64,000 bases of DNA from Listeria immobilis (lineage in GTDB: Bacteria > Bacillota > Bacilli > Lactobacillales > Listeriaceae), in NCBI RefSeq assembly GCF_014322765.1, contig NZ_JAASTZ010000014.1, positions 1 to 64,000 of the forward strand, given 5' to 3'. Below, one piece after another: positions 11,578 through 21,022 of the stretch. How positions within the stretch are numbered: position 1 is the first letter of the stretch; every line of letters begins with the position of its first letter. The notes beneath the pieces are model-generated. The model searched no databases. It was given only the letters and a program-made list of their open reading frames with translations, and was not told the DNA's origin. The position numbers and the translations under genes were made by a program.

Positions 11578-12658
11578 TAGTTCATCTAAAAAAGATGGTT
11601 TCAGAATGCCAGGTGAATTTGAAAAACATACTGGTTGCTATATTATTTGGCCAGAACGACCTGATAATTGGCGTTTAGGTGCCAAACCAGCCCAAAAAGC
11701 ATTTGTGGATGTAGCAACAGCCATTTCAAAATTCGAGCCTGTCACAGTAGTTGCAAGTTCTAGCCAATATGTAAATGCTAGATATATGATTCCTGATGAA
11801 ATTCGTGTAGTAGAGATGGATAATGATGATGCTTGGGTACGCGACTGTGGTCCAACATTTGTTATTAATGATTCTGGAGATGTTCGTGGTGTGGACTGGT
11901 CTTTTAATTCATGGGGCGGTTTAGTGGATGGTTTATATTTCCCGTGGGATAAAGACGACCAAGTGGCTCAAAAAATATGTGAACTCGAACGAAAAGATCG
12001 TTATCGTTTAGCGGACTTTGTACTTGAAGGCGGTTCGATTCATGTGGACGGTGAAGGGACACTTGTTACAACAGAAGAATGCCTGCTATCAGAAGGACGT
12101 AATCCCCAACTATCGAAAAAACAAATTGAAATGGTACTAAAAGAATATTTAAACTTAGAAAAAATTATTTGGCTAAAAAGAGGTATTTATTTAGATGAAA
12201 CAAACGGACATGTAGATAATATTTTTAATTATGTTCGTCCAGGTGTTGTTGCGCTTGCGTGGACAGATGATGAGTCTGATCCACAATATGAAATTTCCAA
12301 AGAGTGTTTTGATATTTTATCTAATGAAACGGATGCAAAAGGGCGCAAATTGGAAGTCCATAAAATTCATGTGCCAAAACCAATTTTAATTACGGATGAA
12401 GAAAGCAAGGGTGTGGATGCGGTAGAAGGAACATTACCGCGTGAGGAAGGCGATCGTTTGGCTGCTAGTTATATTAACTACTATACTGCAAATGGTGGCG
12501 TAGTTTTCCCATTATTTGATGATCCAAATGACGAATTAGCACGTGAAAAACTGCAACAGCTTTATCCAGACCGTGAAGTTGTTGGTGTTAAGGCGAGAGA
12601 AATTTTACTTGGCGGCGGAAATATTCATTGCATTACGCAACAAGTGCCAAGAGGATAA
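11564..12658 (+). CDS. aguA1: Agmatine deiminase
   Basis: It hydrolyses agmatine to N-carbamoylputrescine and ammonia. The 364-residue pentein-fold enzyme has the opening [14 protein letters not shown], the [10 protein letters not shown] motif, [13 protein letters not shown] (with G157), DETNGHVDN containing the catalytic His, and the catalytic Cys in [13 protein letters not shown] near the C-terminus. It overlaps the antiporter gene, and carbamate kinase follows 13 nt later. Ammonia release plus ATP from carbamoyl phosphate makes the pathway useful under acid stress. It is paired with a second copy at 13716 that differs in the EGG motif. Confidence 0.95.
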   Translation: MKTIDSSSKKDGFRMPGEFEKHTGCYIIWPERPDNWRLGAKPAQKAFVDVATAISKFEPVTVVASSSQYVNARYMIPDEIRVVEMDNDDAWVRDCGPTFVINDSGDVRGVDWSFNSWGGLVDGLYFPWDKDDQVAQKICELERKDRYRLADFVLEGGSIHVDGEGTLVTTEECLLSEGRNPQLSKKQIEMVLKEYLNLEKIIWLKRGIYLDETNGHVDNIFNYVRPGVVALAWTDDESDPQYEISKECFDILSNETDAKGRKLEVHKIHVPKPILITDEESKGVDAVEGTLPREEGDRLAASYINYYTANGGVVFPLFDDPNDELAREKLQQLYPDREVVGVKAREILLGGGNIHCITQQVPRG

Positions 12659-12671
12659 GGAGAGAGCCATA

Positions 12672-13613
12672 ATGAAGCGAAAAATAGTCGTGGCACTTGG
12701 CGGAAATGCAATTTTGTCAAGTGATGCCAGCTCAAAAGCACAACAAAAAGCCTTGGAAGAAACGGCGGAATATTTAGTTCAATTTATTGAAAACGGGGAT
12801 GACTTAATTATTTCGCATGGGAATGGTCCTCAGGTGGGGAATTTGATGTTGCAACAACACGCGGGTGCGTCAGAAAAAAACCCGGCAATGCCACTTGATA
12901 CTTGTGTAGCAATGACGCAAGGGAGTATCGGATACTGGATGCAAAACGCACTTGATAAAGCTTTCTTAAAACATGGCATTGATAAAGTAGCCGTTTCTTT
13001 AATTACGCAAGTTGTAGTTGATAAGAATGATGCTGCTTTTGAAAATCCAACCAAACCAATTGGGCCATTTTTAAGCAAAGCAGAGGCTGAAAAAGAAATG
13101 GCGGAAACAGGTGCCATTTTTCTGGAAGATGCTGGTCGTGGTTACCGTAAAGTTGTACCTTCGCCGCGCCCGCTTAGTATTAAAGAGTATAAAGTTATTA
13201 AGCAACTCGTAGATAGTGGAGTCGTAACAATCTCTGCAGGTGGCGGTGGCGTTTCGGTGGTAGAAGAGGGACTGGATTTAACAGGGGTTGAAACGGTTAT
13301 TGATAAAGACTTTGCATCTGAAAAATTAGCTGAATTAATCGGCGCAGATTTGTTGGTCATTTTAACAGGGGTAGAGAATGTTTATATCAATTACAATCAG
13401 CCCAATCAGAAAAAACTCGAAAAAGTAACTGTTTCGGAATTAGAAAAATATATTAGCGAAAAACAATTTGCTGCAGGAAGCATGTTGCCGAAAATCGAGG
13501 CAGCTACAGCGTTTGTCAAAGAAAGACCAGATGCTAGAGCTATCATTACTTCGCTTGAAAACATTGGCGCGATGCTTGAACATGAGGCGGGAACGGTAAT
13601 TGTTGCAGGATAG
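12672..13613 (+). CDS. arcC: Carbamate kinase
   Basis: It makes ATP from carbamoyl phosphate and ADP, releasing ammonia and CO2, the energy-yielding step of agmatine breakdown. The product has 313 residues and the amino-acid-kinase features [18 protein letters not shown] and [14 protein letters not shown] 12672 is chosen because AAGGAGAGAG precedes it; a longer frame from 12543 only overlaps aguA1. In Listeria the arginine deiminase arcA lies separately at 16460, so this kinase may serve both pathways. Confidence 0.94.
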   Translation: MKRKIVVALGGNAILSSDASSKAQQKALEETAEYLVQFIENGDDLIISHGNGPQVGNLMLQQHAGASEKNPAMPLDTCVAMTQGSIGYWMQNALDKAFLKHGIDKVAVSLITQVVVDKNDAAFENPTKPIGPFLSKAEAEKEMAETGAIFLEDAGRGYRKVVPSPRPLSIKEYKVIKQLVDSGVVTISAGGGGVSVVEEGLDLTGVETVIDKDFASEKLAELIGADLLVILTGVENVYINYNQPNQKKLEKVTVSELEKYISEKQFAAGSMLPKIEAATAFVKERPDARAIITSLENIGAMLEHEAGTVIVAG

Positions 13614-13628
13614 TAGAATAGAGGCGGA

Positions 13629-13657
13629 AATCCGGGTAATTTTTACTCGGTTTTTGT
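13629..13657 (+). terminator. Terminator-like hairpin after carbamate kinase
   Basis: CCGGGTAA and TTACTCGG flank a short loop and are followed by TTTTT. It could attenuate transcription into aguA2. Confidence 0.6.
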
Positions 13658-13678
13658 CTTGTACAGTTTTATTTCATG

Positions 13679-13684
13679 TATAAT
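13679..13684 (+). promoter_or_regulatory. Possible own promoter of aguA2 (-10 box)
   Basis: A perfect TATAAT lies 32 bp upstream of aguA2 and after the carbamate kinase terminator. The -35 is uncertain: TTGTCT gives a 19-bp spacer and TTGTAC gives 14. Confidence 0.45.
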
Positions 13685-13715
13685 ATGGTTAAGATGTTTT
13701 AGGAGGAGAATAAGG

Positions 13716-14825
13716 ATGGGACAACGGAATGGGTTGCCAATAGAGGATGGGTTTAGAATGCCTGGAGAATACGAACCTCATGTTGGATGTTTCATGATTT
13801 GGCCAGAACGACCTGATAATTGGCGACTTGGGGGGAAACCGGCACAACAAAATTATAAAGATGTAGCCATTGCAATTTCAAAATACGAGCCGGTCACGAT
13901 GTTTGTATCAGGCAATCAGTATAAAAATGCTCGTAATGCACTACCAGATGCTATTCGCGTTATTGAAATGAGCAATGACGACGCATGGATTCGCGATTAT
14001 GGACCAAGTTTTTTAATTAATGACAAAGGTGCTATGCGGGGTGTAAACTGGGGATTTAACGCATGGGGAGGGCTTCTTGATGGTCTCTATTTTCCGTGGG
14101 ATAAAGATAACCAAATGGCAAAAAAAATATGTGATTTAGAAAGAATGGATTATTATTCACCGGAAAATTTTATTTTAGAAGGTTGTTCTATTCATGTAGA
14201 CGGCGAAGGAACGCTCGTAACAACGGAAGAATGTCTTTTATCAGAGGGGCGAAATCCGCAATTAACTAAAGTTGAAATTGAAGCAACGTTGAAAAAATAT
14301 TTTAATGTAGAGAAAGTTATCTGGTTAAAACATGGTTTTTATTTAGATGAAACAAATGGACATATTGATAATATTTTTAATTTTGTTGCTCCTGGCGAGG
14401 TTGTGCTATCATGGACTGACAACAAAAGCGATCCACAATATGTAATTTCCCGCGAATGTTATGAAATTTTGACTAATGAAACCGATGCAAAAGGAAGAAA
14501 AATCAAAATTCATAAATTGTATTGTCCAGATCCAGTATTAATTACACAGGCGGAAAGTGAAGGAGTAGAAGCAATAAATGGAACGTTTCCAAGGCAAGCG
14601 GGAGATAGGTTAGCTGCTAGTTATGTGAACTACTACACAGCGAATGGCGCAATTATCTTCCCGCTTTTCGATGATCCAAAAGATAAAGATGCTTCGGAAC
14701 TACTTGGAAAACTATACCCAGATAGAGAAATTATTGGGATTAAAGCACGTGAGATTTTGTTAGGCGGCGGAAATATTCACTGTATCACGCAACATATCCC
14801 TGATAAAACCGCGATGCGTGGATAA
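13716..14825 (+). CDS. aguA2: Agmatine deiminase paralogue with altered active-site motif
   Basis: The 369-residue protein is closely related to AguA1 along its whole length and keeps [19 protein letters not shown] and the catalytic Cys in [13 protein letters not shown]. The strictly conserved EGG motif is changed: residue 157 is Cys ([13 protein letters not shown]) where AguA1 has Gly. From memory, the L. monocytogenes AguA2 has the same Cys157 and is reported as inactive as a deiminase. AGGAGGAG sets ATG 13716; the frame extends upstream to 13659 without an RBS. It is followed 17 nt later by the RpiR regulator. A regulatory or other catalytic role is possible. Confidence 0.9.
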   Translation: MGQRNGLPIEDGFRMPGEYEPHVGCFMIWPERPDNWRLGGKPAQQNYKDVAIAISKYEPVTMFVSGNQYKNARNALPDAIRVIEMSNDDAWIRDYGPSFLINDKGAMRGVNWGFNAWGGLLDGLYFPWDKDNQMAKKICDLERMDYYSPENFILEGCSIHVDGEGTLVTTEECLLSEGRNPQLTKVEIEATLKKYFNVEKVIWLKHGFYLDETNGHIDNIFNFVAPGEVVLSWTDNKSDPQYVISRECYEILTNETDAKGRKIKIHKLYCPDPVLITQAESEGVEAINGTFPRQAGDRLAASYVNYYTANGAIIFPLFDDPKDKDASELLGKLYPDREIIGIKAREILLGGGNIHCITQHIPDKTAMRG

Positions 14826-14842
14826 AAAGGAGACCTGAAAGT

Positions 14843-15622
14843 ATGGACTTTTTCGAAATTTCCAGCAAGACTGTAGCTTCTCTTACTCGAAATGAACGAA
14901 TTTTGTTTGATTATGTAGTAAAAAATATGAATTTAATTAAAAACCAAAGTATTCGTGAGGTTTCTGCAGAATGCTTTGTTTCAACAACCACTTTTTTACG
15001 TTTTGTACGAAAATTAGGGTTTACCGGATATAGCGAGTTTACAACCGTTCTTAAATTTACTTTACTAGGAAATACGGAACTAAAACCATCTCCGTTTGTT
15101 GTGGAACAATCCGATTACCGAGAAGAATACCTAAAAAACATTATGGAATCAGTCCGAGTTTTAGAACCAAGTAAAATCAAGCAAATCACGAAAAAATTAG
15201 CCAATAAGCCGAGAATTTATATTTTTGCTAAAGGGTTAAGTAAACATGCAGCAAAATATATCAAATATCTTTATACAATGAGTGGTTTTTTAGTAGAATT
15301 TCCAGAAGACTATCAGTACCGACAAGCGGTTCTTCCTCATATTGGCAGTGATGATTTAGTTTTTATCCTTACATACGGCGGACATGATATTGAATTAATA
15401 CAAACCGCCCAAAAATTGAAAAATCGCAGTTTGACCCCAATGTTGATTTCTATTACTGGTGCAGATAATAATATTATTCAAAATATGAGTGACATTAATT
15501 TATATATCTTCACAGATGAAATTGAAATGAACAATTTAGATATTACTTCGCGAATTTCGACCATTGCTATCATGGAACTTGTTTTATATCAGTTTATGGA
15601 GGACGAAACTAACGCAAAATAA
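14843..15622 (+). CDS. RpiR-family transcriptional regulator
   Basis: The 259-residue protein has an N-terminal HTH_6 domain (about 1-77, with FVSTTTFLRFVRKLGFTGYSEF as recognition region) and a C-terminal SIS sugar-phosphate-binding domain (about 107-240). AAAAGGAG precedes ATG 14843. Its place at the end of the agmatine cluster suggests it regulates this cluster, although SIS domains usually sense sugar phosphates. No operator was identified. Confidence 0.88.
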   Translation: MDFFEISSKTVASLTRNERILFDYVVKNMNLIKNQSIREVSAECFVSTTTFLRFVRKLGFTGYSEFTTVLKFTLLGNTELKPSPFVVEQSDYREEYLKNIMESVRVLEPSKIKQITKKLANKPRIYIFAKGLSKHAAKYIKYLYTMSGFLVEFPEDYQYRQAVLPHIGSDDLVFILTYGGHDIELIQTAQKLKNRSLTPMLISITGADNNIIQNMSDINLYIFTDEIEMNNLDITSRISTIAIMELVLYQFMEDETNAK

Positions 15623-15722
15623 TTTTTGAAAATAGATAAATACATCACAAGTCTGATACACGCTGGGCTATTTTGTGGTAAAATGAACTTTGACTAAAAA
15701 AAGAAGAGGAAGTGAGCGCCTG

Positions 15723-16382
15723 GTGGATTTTATTACCTTCATCATTGATTTTATTTTGCACATTGACGAACATTTAGTGGAGATTATAAATAATTTTGGA
15801 ATTTGGACTTACATCATTTTATTTTTGATTGTATTTATAGAAACTGGATTAGTAGTATTTCCATTTTTACCAGGGGATTCATTACTTTTTGCTGCGGGAG
15901 CTTTATCTGTTTTAGATGGTTCAATTTTACATATTGTCCCACTAATAATCACACTTTGGTTAGCAGCGGTTCTTGGAGATACAGTAAACTATCACATTGG
16001 TAAGAAAATCGGAACATCCATACCCGAAGATAGTTGGTTTGGAAAATTAATTAATAAAGAGAAAATGGAAAAAGCAGAGGCATTCTTTAATAAACATGGT
16101 GGAAAAACTATTTTTATTGCTAGATTTATGCCATTTATCCGTACTTTCGCGCCATTTGTTGCTGGAGCAAGCCGGATGAATTATCGCTATTTCTTAAATT
16201 ACAATATTTTAGGAGCAACAGTATGGGTGCTAATTTGTACGTTAGCTGGTTACTTCTTTGGGAATTTCCCAATCGTGAAAGAAAATTTCTCATTAGTAGT
16301 TATCGGAATTATCGTTGTATCAGTCATTCCTATGGTTGTATCATATATTAGAAGTAAAATTGGCAAGAAAAGCGCGGAGTAA
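15723..16382 (+). CDS. DedA-family membrane protein
   Basis: A 219-residue DedA/VTT-domain membrane protein. It shows the family motifs FPFLPGDSLLFAAGAL, LGDTVNYHIGK and FIARFMPFIRTFAPFVAGASRMNYRYF, plus several hydrophobic helices. DedA proteins are lipid (undecaprenyl phosphate or phospholipid) flippases or membrane-homeostasis factors. GTG 15723 is taken as start because GAGGAAGTGAG lies upstream; an upstream TTG at 15690 has no RBS. An extended -10-like TGTGGTAAAAT lies just upstream near 15673-15683. Confidence 0.85.
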   Translation: MDFITFIIDFILHIDEHLVEIINNFGIWTYIILFLIVFIETGLVVFPFLPGDSLLFAAGALSVLDGSILHIVPLIITLWLAAVLGDTVNYHIGKKIGTSIPEDSWFGKLINKEKMEKAEAFFNKHGGKTIFIARFMPFIRTFAPFVAGASRMNYRYFLNYNILGATVWVLICTLAGYFFGNFPIVKENFSLVVIGIIVVSVIPMVVSYIRSKIGKKSAE

Positions 16383-16459
16383 TTTCCGTGTTTTTTTATT
16401 TCCCGGGAAATGCACTGAGTAAAAAAATCATTTTTGGGGTAAGTGGATAGGAAGAGGTG

Positions 16460-17689
16460 ATGGAAGTGGAAAATATATTAAATATTACATCTGAAATTGG
16501 CCGACTGAAGACCGTTCTTGTAAAAAGACCAGGATCTGAGCTGGAAAATATCACACCAGAATACTTGCAATCTTTACTGTTTGACGATATTCCTTATTTA
16601 AAAATGATGCAAAAAGAACATGATTATTTTGTGAAAACAATGCAAGACGCTCAAATCGAAGTTCTATATTTAGAAAAACTAGCTGCTGAAGCTTTACGAG
16701 AATCTGGAAATAAAGAAGCATTTCTTACAAAGATGATTCAAGAGTCCAACCAAATGGATGCGAGCGCACTTTATGTTCGAGATTATTTAATGTCTTTTAA
16801 TGAAGCTGAGATGATCAATAAGCTTATGTCTGGTCTGAAAAAATCAGAAATCCCTGAACGAAAAAAGAAACACCTGAATGAAATGATGGAAAAGCAATAT
16901 CCATTTTTCCTAGATCCACTTCCAAATCTATATTTTACGCGAGATCCTGCTGCAGTGATTGGAAGTGGCGTGACAATCAATAAGATGTTCCAACCTGCTA
17001 GAAGAAGAGAGTCAATGTTTATGGAACTGATTTTGCAACATCACCCAAGATTTAATAAACAAGAAATTCCAATTTGGATTAATAGAGAGGCGCAGTTTCC
17101 AATGGAGGGCGGCGATGAATTAATCCTTAATAACGAGACTATCCTTATTGGAGTATCCGAGCGGACTGATGCACGTGCGGTGGAGCAACTGGCAGAAAAT
17201 TTATTTAGTCGAGGGGCAGAAATCAAGCGTGTGCTAGCTGTTGAAATCCCTGAAACAAGATCATTTATGCATTTAGATACCGTTTTTACAATGGTGAATT
17301 TTGATCAATTTACTATCCATCCAGCTATTCAAAATAAGCAAGGTGAACTCAATGTCTATATTTTGGAAAAGAGCGAAAACGGACTAGAAATTACCCCCCG
17401 TAAAGACTTTCAACAGGTTATTGCTGAAGTGCTACAGGTACCAGAAGTCGATTTTATTCCTTGTGGTGGAGAAGATGTCATCGTATCGGCAAGAGAACAA
17501 TGGAACGATGGGGCTAATACACTTGCAATTGCCCCGGGAGAAGTAGTTACATATGATAGAAATCAAGTATCGAATGACCTCTTAAGAAGTGCGGGAATTA
17601 ATGTCCATGAAGTAATTAGTTCAGAACTTTCTAGAGGTCGTGGTGGTCCTAGATGTATGTCAATGCCAATTGTTCGAGAAAATTTATAA
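16460..17689 (+). CDS. arcA: Arginine deiminase
   Basis: It hydrolyses arginine to citrulline and ammonia, and contributes to acid tolerance in Listeria. The product is about 409 residues. It shows [43 protein letters not shown] (catalytic His), and the C-terminal [13 protein letters not shown] with the catalytic Cys. ATG 16460 aligns with the usual N-terminus although the GAGG RBS is very close; GTG 16466 has better spacing and is an alternative. The gene stands alone, without arcB, so downstream steps must use enzymes elsewhere or the carbamate kinase at 12672. Confidence 0.94.
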   Translation: MEVENILNITSEIGRLKTVLVKRPGSELENITPEYLQSLLFDDIPYLKMMQKEHDYFVKTMQDAQIEVLYLEKLAAEALRESGNKEAFLTKMIQESNQMDASALYVRDYLMSFNEAEMINKLMSGLKKSEIPERKKKHLNEMMEKQYPFFLDPLPNLYFTRDPAAVIGSGVTINKMFQPARRRESMFMELILQHHPRFNKQEIPIWINREAQFPMEGGDELILNNETILIGVSERTDARAVEQLAENLFSRGAEIKRVLAVEIPETRSFMHLDTVFTMVNFDQFTIHPAIQNKQGELNVYILEKSENGLEITPRKDFQQVIAEVLQVPEVDFIPCGGEDVIVSAREQWNDGANTLAIAPGEVVTYDRNQVSNDLLRSAGINVHEVISSELSRGRGGPRCMSMPIVRENL

Positions 17690-17802
17690 ACTGCCACTAA
17701 AACATAGAAATACCAACCAAAAAACAACTTTCACAAAAATGATTGTCGTCTGTTTTTTGATATGCTATAGTATTTTCAAACCAGAAATTTTCGAGAAATA
17801 TC

Positions 17803-17831
17803 TTGCTGGTTAGTTAGTGCTATGATATAAT
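17803..17831 (+). promoter_or_regulatory. Promoter of the rpsF operon
   Basis: -35 TTGCTG (17803-17808), 17-bp spacer, and -10 TATAAT (17826-17831). Confidence 0.85.
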
Positions 17832-17859
17832 ATTTTATTGTGAGTAATTATAAATTATT

Positions 17860-17965
17860 CCTTGCTCGCTCTTGATTTGAAGGCTTGCTAAAGGCAGTCA
17901 ACATTTCAAGGATATGGTATGTTTTCATATCTTATCAGAGCCGCTTAAGACCACAAGGAGGTGTA
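17860..17965 (+). promoter_or_regulatory. rpsF leader, candidate S6:S18 autoregulatory RNA
   Basis: The roughly 130-nt leader between promoter and rpsF contains AGAGCCGCTTAAGACCACA shortly before the RBS. Its CCG-containing loop region resembles the S6:S18-binding leader motif found upstream of rpsF in many bacteria. I could not fold it. Confidence 0.4.
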
Positions 17966-17971
17966 GAGTAG

Positions 17972-18265
17972 ATGGCTAGAAAGTACGAAATTATGTACAT
18001 TATTCGCCCTAATATTGAAGAAGATGAGAAAAAAGCTGTTGTTGAACGCTTTGACGGAATCTTAACTGAAAATGGCGCGGAGATCATCGAATCAAAAGAA
18101 TGGGGTAAACGTCGATTAGCATATGAAATCAATGACTATCGTGACGGTTTTTACCACATCGTGAAATTAAATGCTGATAAAGCAGATTCTATCAACGAAT
18201 TTGACCGTTTAGCAAAAATTTCTGATGATATCGTTCGTCACATGGTAATTAAAGAAGAAGCTTAA
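17972..18265 (+). CDS. rpsF: 30S ribosomal protein S6
   Basis: The 97-residue protein has the canonical [16 protein letters not shown] start and [18 protein letters not shown] core of bacterial S6, which binds S18 and 16S rRNA in the 30S platform. AAGGAGGTG precedes ATG 17972. First gene of the conserved rpsF-ssb-rpsR operon. Confidence 0.98.
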
Positions 18266-18321
18266 GAATTTATTCAAGGTTTGAGGCCTTGATTTACTAA
18301 ACGAGAGGAGGTTGGTTTTGC

Positions 18322-18861
18322 ATGATGAATCGTGTTGTACTTGTAGGACGTTTAACGAAAGATCCTGAATTACGTTATACTCCGGCTGGCGTGGCTGTTG
18401 CGACTTTTACATTAGCTGTAAATCGTACGTTCACTAACCAACAGGGGGAACGAGAAGCTGACTTTATTAATTGTGTTGTTTGGCGTAAACCAGCAGAAAA
18501 CGTTGCTAATTTCCTGAAGAAGGGAAGCATGGCAGGTGTTGATGGCCGCGTTCAAACTCGTAATTACGAAGGAAACGACGGCAAACGTGTTTATGTAACA
18601 GAAATTGTAGCTGAGAGTGTACAATTCCTTGAACCGCGTAATTCTAATGGCGGTGGCGGAAATAACTATCAAGGCGGCAATAATAACAACAATAATTATA
18701 ATAACGGCGGAAATAACTTCGGGCAAGCGACTACTAATAACGGTGGATTCGGACAGGACCAGCAACAATCTCAAAATCAAAATTATCAATCCACTAATAA
18801 TGATCCTTTTGCAAGTGATGGTAAGCCAATCGACATTTCTGATGACGATTTACCATTCTAA
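18322..18861 (+). CDS. ssb: Single-stranded DNA-binding protein
   Basis: The 179-residue protein has an N-terminal OB fold (about 1-105; [20 protein letters not shown]). A long Gly/Asn/Gln-rich disordered linker follows (about 110-165). The C-terminal tip DDDLPF is the docking motif for replication and repair partners. GAGGAGG lies upstream of two adjacent ATGs (18322 and 18325). It sits between rpsF and rpsR, the usual Firmicutes arrangement. Confidence 0.98.
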   Translation: MMNRVVLVGRLTKDPELRYTPAGVAVATFTLAVNRTFTNQQGEREADFINCVVWRKPAENVANFLKKGSMAGVDGRVQTRNYEGNDGKRVYVTEIVAESVQFLEPRNSNGGGGNNYQGGNNNNNNYNNGGNNFGQATTNNGGFGQDQQQSQNQNYQSTNNDPFASDGKPIDISDDDLPF

Positions 18862-18904
18862 AATCATTTTAGCGGTTTGAACTTTAAGATAGGAGGAATT
18901 TTCA

Positions 18905-19144
18905 ATGGCTGGAGGACGCAGAGGCGGACGCCGTCGGAAAAAAGTATGTTACTTTACTTCCAATGGTATTACGCATATCGACTATAAAGATGTAGAACTT
19001 CTTAAAAAATTCGTTTCCGAACGTGGTAAAATTTTACCTCGTCGTGTAACTGGAACAAGCGCTAAATATCAACGTAAACTTACTGTTGCTATTAAACGCT
19101 CACGCCAAATGGCTTTATTACCATTTGTTGCTGAAGAAAAATAA
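18905..19144 (+). CDS. rpsR: 30S ribosomal protein S18
   Basis: The 79-residue basic protein has [20 protein letters not shown] at its start and the conserved [20 protein letters not shown] segment. It pairs with S6 on the 30S platform. AGGAGGAAT is the RBS. Last gene of the operon, followed by a hairpin at 19157-19187. Confidence 0.98.
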   Translation: MAGGRRGGRRRKKVCYFTSNGITHIDYKDVELLKKFVSERGKILPRRVTGTSAKYQRKLTVAIKRSRQMALLPFVAEEK

Positions 19145-19156
19145 GTTAAATTTAAC

Positions 19157-19190
19157 AGTCTAGAACTCGTTTCTAGGCTATTTTCTTATA
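19157..19190 (+). terminator. Terminator of the rpsF-ssb-rpsR operon
   Basis: AGTCTAGAA and TTTCTAGGCT form the stem, followed by TTTTCTT. Confidence 0.75.
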
Positions 19191-19298
19191 AAAATAGACC
19201 TTAAGACAATTAAATTTAAGACTTAAGAAGGACGTTTGTGACAAAAGTTCATGTTATTCTTGTTATAGAAATTATAAAACGCACAGGGGGAAACAAAT

Positions 19299-19913
19299 AT
19301 GTATAAAAAATTAGCAACAGTAGGAGTAGCAGTATTATTAGTAGGGGCCTTGTCAGCATGTAGTTTTAATGATGATAAAGGTACATCTTCAAATAATAGC
19401 AATAGTAGCGGAGAGACAAGTAAAAGTAGCAGTAATGATAGTAGTTCAACAGAAAACTTGCAAAACAAAGATTTTGATATGAGTTATGAAGATGCAGTAA
19501 ATGCTTTTAAAGAAAAACATAGTGATGCAGAAATTTCTAGTATAGAATTAGAAAAAAATCTAGGAAAATATGTGTACACAGTGGACGGTATTTCAGATGA
19601 TAATGAATACGAAATGAAATTTAACGCAGAAACAAAAGAGCAGCTAAGTGACGAAACGGATCGTCTTGATGGGGAAGATGCCGGTGGAGTTGAAAAAGCT
19701 AATGAAAAACTTGACTTAGATGGTATTAAAACGCCAAAAGAAGCAATGGACAAAGCGGTTAGTGAGCAAGCTGGCGAAGTAACAAGTTGGACTATTGAAA
19801 GAGAATTAGATACAACTTATTATGAAGTAACAGTAAGACAAGACAACAATAAATATGAAATCAAACTAAATGCAAAAACATTAGATGTTCTTCAAACAGA
19901 ACAAGACGACTAA
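19299..19913 (+). CDS. PepSY-domain lipoprotein
   Basis: The 204-residue protein has a lipoprotein signal with lipobox LSAC (Cys21) and a Ser/Asn-rich linker. Two PepSY domains follow (about 65-120 and 140-200), each with the pattern of a helix, a variable strand pair and YEIKLNAKT/YEMKFNAET. PepSY domains often inhibit or protect from extracellular proteases at the cell surface. AGGGGGAAA precedes ATG 19299. Single-gene unit with its own terminator; the role is unknown. Confidence 0.88.
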   Translation: MYKKLATVGVAVLLVGALSACSFNDDKGTSSNNSNSSGETSKSSSNDSSSTENLQNKDFDMSYEDAVNAFKEKHSDAEISSIELEKNLGKYVYTVDGISDDNEYEMKFNAETKEQLSDETDRLDGEDAGGVEKANEKLDLDGIKTPKEAMDKAVSEQAGEVTSWTIERELDTTYYEVTVRQDNNKYEIKLNAKTLDVLQTEQDD

Positions 19914-19921
19914 TAGATATG

Positions 19922-19960
19922 AAAACAGCCTGTAATTATTATTTTACAGGCTGTTTTTTT
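19922..19960 (+). terminator. Terminator of the PepSY lipoprotein gene
   Basis: AAACAGCCTGTAA and TTACAGGCTGTTTTTTT form a strong stem with a long T-run. Confidence 0.92.
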
Positions 19961-20084
19961 GTAAAAATCGACACTAAAATTATATATTAATATAGGAGAT
20001 TAAGCCCTGATACTATATCTTTTTACTCATTTGAAAATTCTGAATTGTATTCTAAAAAATGCTGATTTTGCCATTTTTTAGTCG

Positions 20085-20148
20085 TTCATGACAAGAATCG
20101 GACATTTCATTACATTTTTGGTTATTATGAGTAAATTCGTTGTAAAAT
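20085..20148 (+). promoter_or_regulatory. agr operon promoter with AgrA-type direct repeats (copy 2)
   Basis: Direct repeats TTCATGACA (20085-20093) and TTCATTACA (20106-20114) start 21 bp apart. The -35 TTGGTT (20118-20123) is 19 bp from -10 TAAAAT (20143-20148). Overlong spacers are typical of activator-dependent agr promoters. It lies directly upstream of agrB and shares 41 identical bases with 754-794 and 58650-58690. Confidence 0.85.
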
Positions 20149-20167
20149 ATTAGTGGAGGTGAATTAG

Positions 20168-20782
20168 TTGAGTAATTTTACTGCAAAAGTACCTTTGTCC
20201 GAACGTATAGCAGATGTTTTGATTTCGAAAGATCGCTGGAAAGACGATGAAGAAGGGTATTTAAAAGTAAAATATGGGCTGGAAATAATTTTAATTAATG
20301 TCATGAAGTTTGCTATCGTATACGGTATGGCTCTACTTACAGGGGTTTTACTGCAAACAATGACAGTGCATTTGTCGTATTTATGGCTTAGACGGTATTC
20401 ATTTGGACTGCATGCGACCAAAACATTGAATTGTACAATAATGAGCTTAGCAATGTTTGTGCTCACACCATTGGTTTTTCAAAATATACTTTCTAATAAT
20501 TGGATTGTTTTAGGCACATTCGCGTTTATACTACTCAACATGTTTTTATTCGCTCCGGCAGACACCGAGAGTTTGCCGTTAATCGGTAAAGAACACCGAA
20601 AAAAATTAAAAAGAAAAGCGATGATAGGAACACTGATCTTAACGGGAATCACGTTACTTATACCATTCGCAGAGATGAAAACATTAATCATGATAGGCTC
20701 TATGTATCAGGTAGTTAGTATTAATCCAATAACTTACAAACTATTGAGAAGGAGGTATCGGAACTATGAAAAATATGAATAA
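20168..20782 (+). CDS. agrB: AgrB, membrane peptidase that processes the AgrD signal precursor
   Basis: The 204-residue membrane protein has five to six hydrophobic segments and the AgrB core RRYSFGLHATKTLNC with the catalytic His, then the catalytic Cys in LNCT. It cleaves AgrD and helps cyclise the autoinducing peptide. The start is TTG 20168, decided by GGAGGTG at 20155-20161. It overlaps agrD by 17 nt, so translation is probably coupled. Confidence 0.96.
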   Translation: MSNFTAKVPLSERIADVLISKDRWKDDEEGYLKVKYGLEIILINVMKFAIVYGMALLTGVLLQTMTVHLSYLWLRRYSFGLHATKTLNCTIMSLAMFVLTPLVFQNILSNNWIVLGTFAFILLNMFLFAPADTESLPLIGKEHRKKLKRKAMIGTLILTGITLLIPFAEMKTLIMIGSMYQVVSINPITYKLLRRRYRNYEKYE

Positions 20783-20927
20783 AACAGTTGGAAGATTCCT
20801 TTCTAAAAAGTTAGAAGAACAATCCATGAAAGTTGCGGATTCTTCTATGAGTAAAGCATGTTTTATGTTTGTATATGAACCAAAAAGTCCATTCGTAAAA
20901 ATGCAAGAAAAAAACGAAAATAAATAA
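20766..20927 (+). CDS. agrD: AgrD, autoinducing peptide precursor
   Basis: The 53-residue peptide has an amphipathic N-terminal leader (MKNMNKTVGRFLSKKLEEQ), the signal core ending in ACFMFV, and an acidic/charged tail (KMQEKNENK). The cysteine forms the thiolactone; CFMFV is the core of the known Listeria autoinducer. GGAGGTATC at 20751-20759, inside the end of agrB, is its RBS. Confidence 0.96.
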   Translation: MKNMNKTVGRFLSKKLEEQSMKVADSSMSKACFMFVYEPKSPFVKMQEKNENK

Positions 20928-21022
20928 ATTTAGAACTGTATAACATCAAAATTCATGCTAAAATAAAAAGAGAGCAAATTACATATTTAAACATAAGATT
21001 TATAAGACAGTGGAGGACCAAT

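Noticed and set aside
12543-12671. N-terminal extension of carbamate kinase
   Set aside because: It overlaps aguA1 in another frame, and AAGGAGAGAG supports ATG 12672.
18412-18789. Long minus-strand ORF (125 codons) inside ssb
   Set aside because: It is a composition shadow of the Gly/Asn-rich linker of ssb on the opposite strand.
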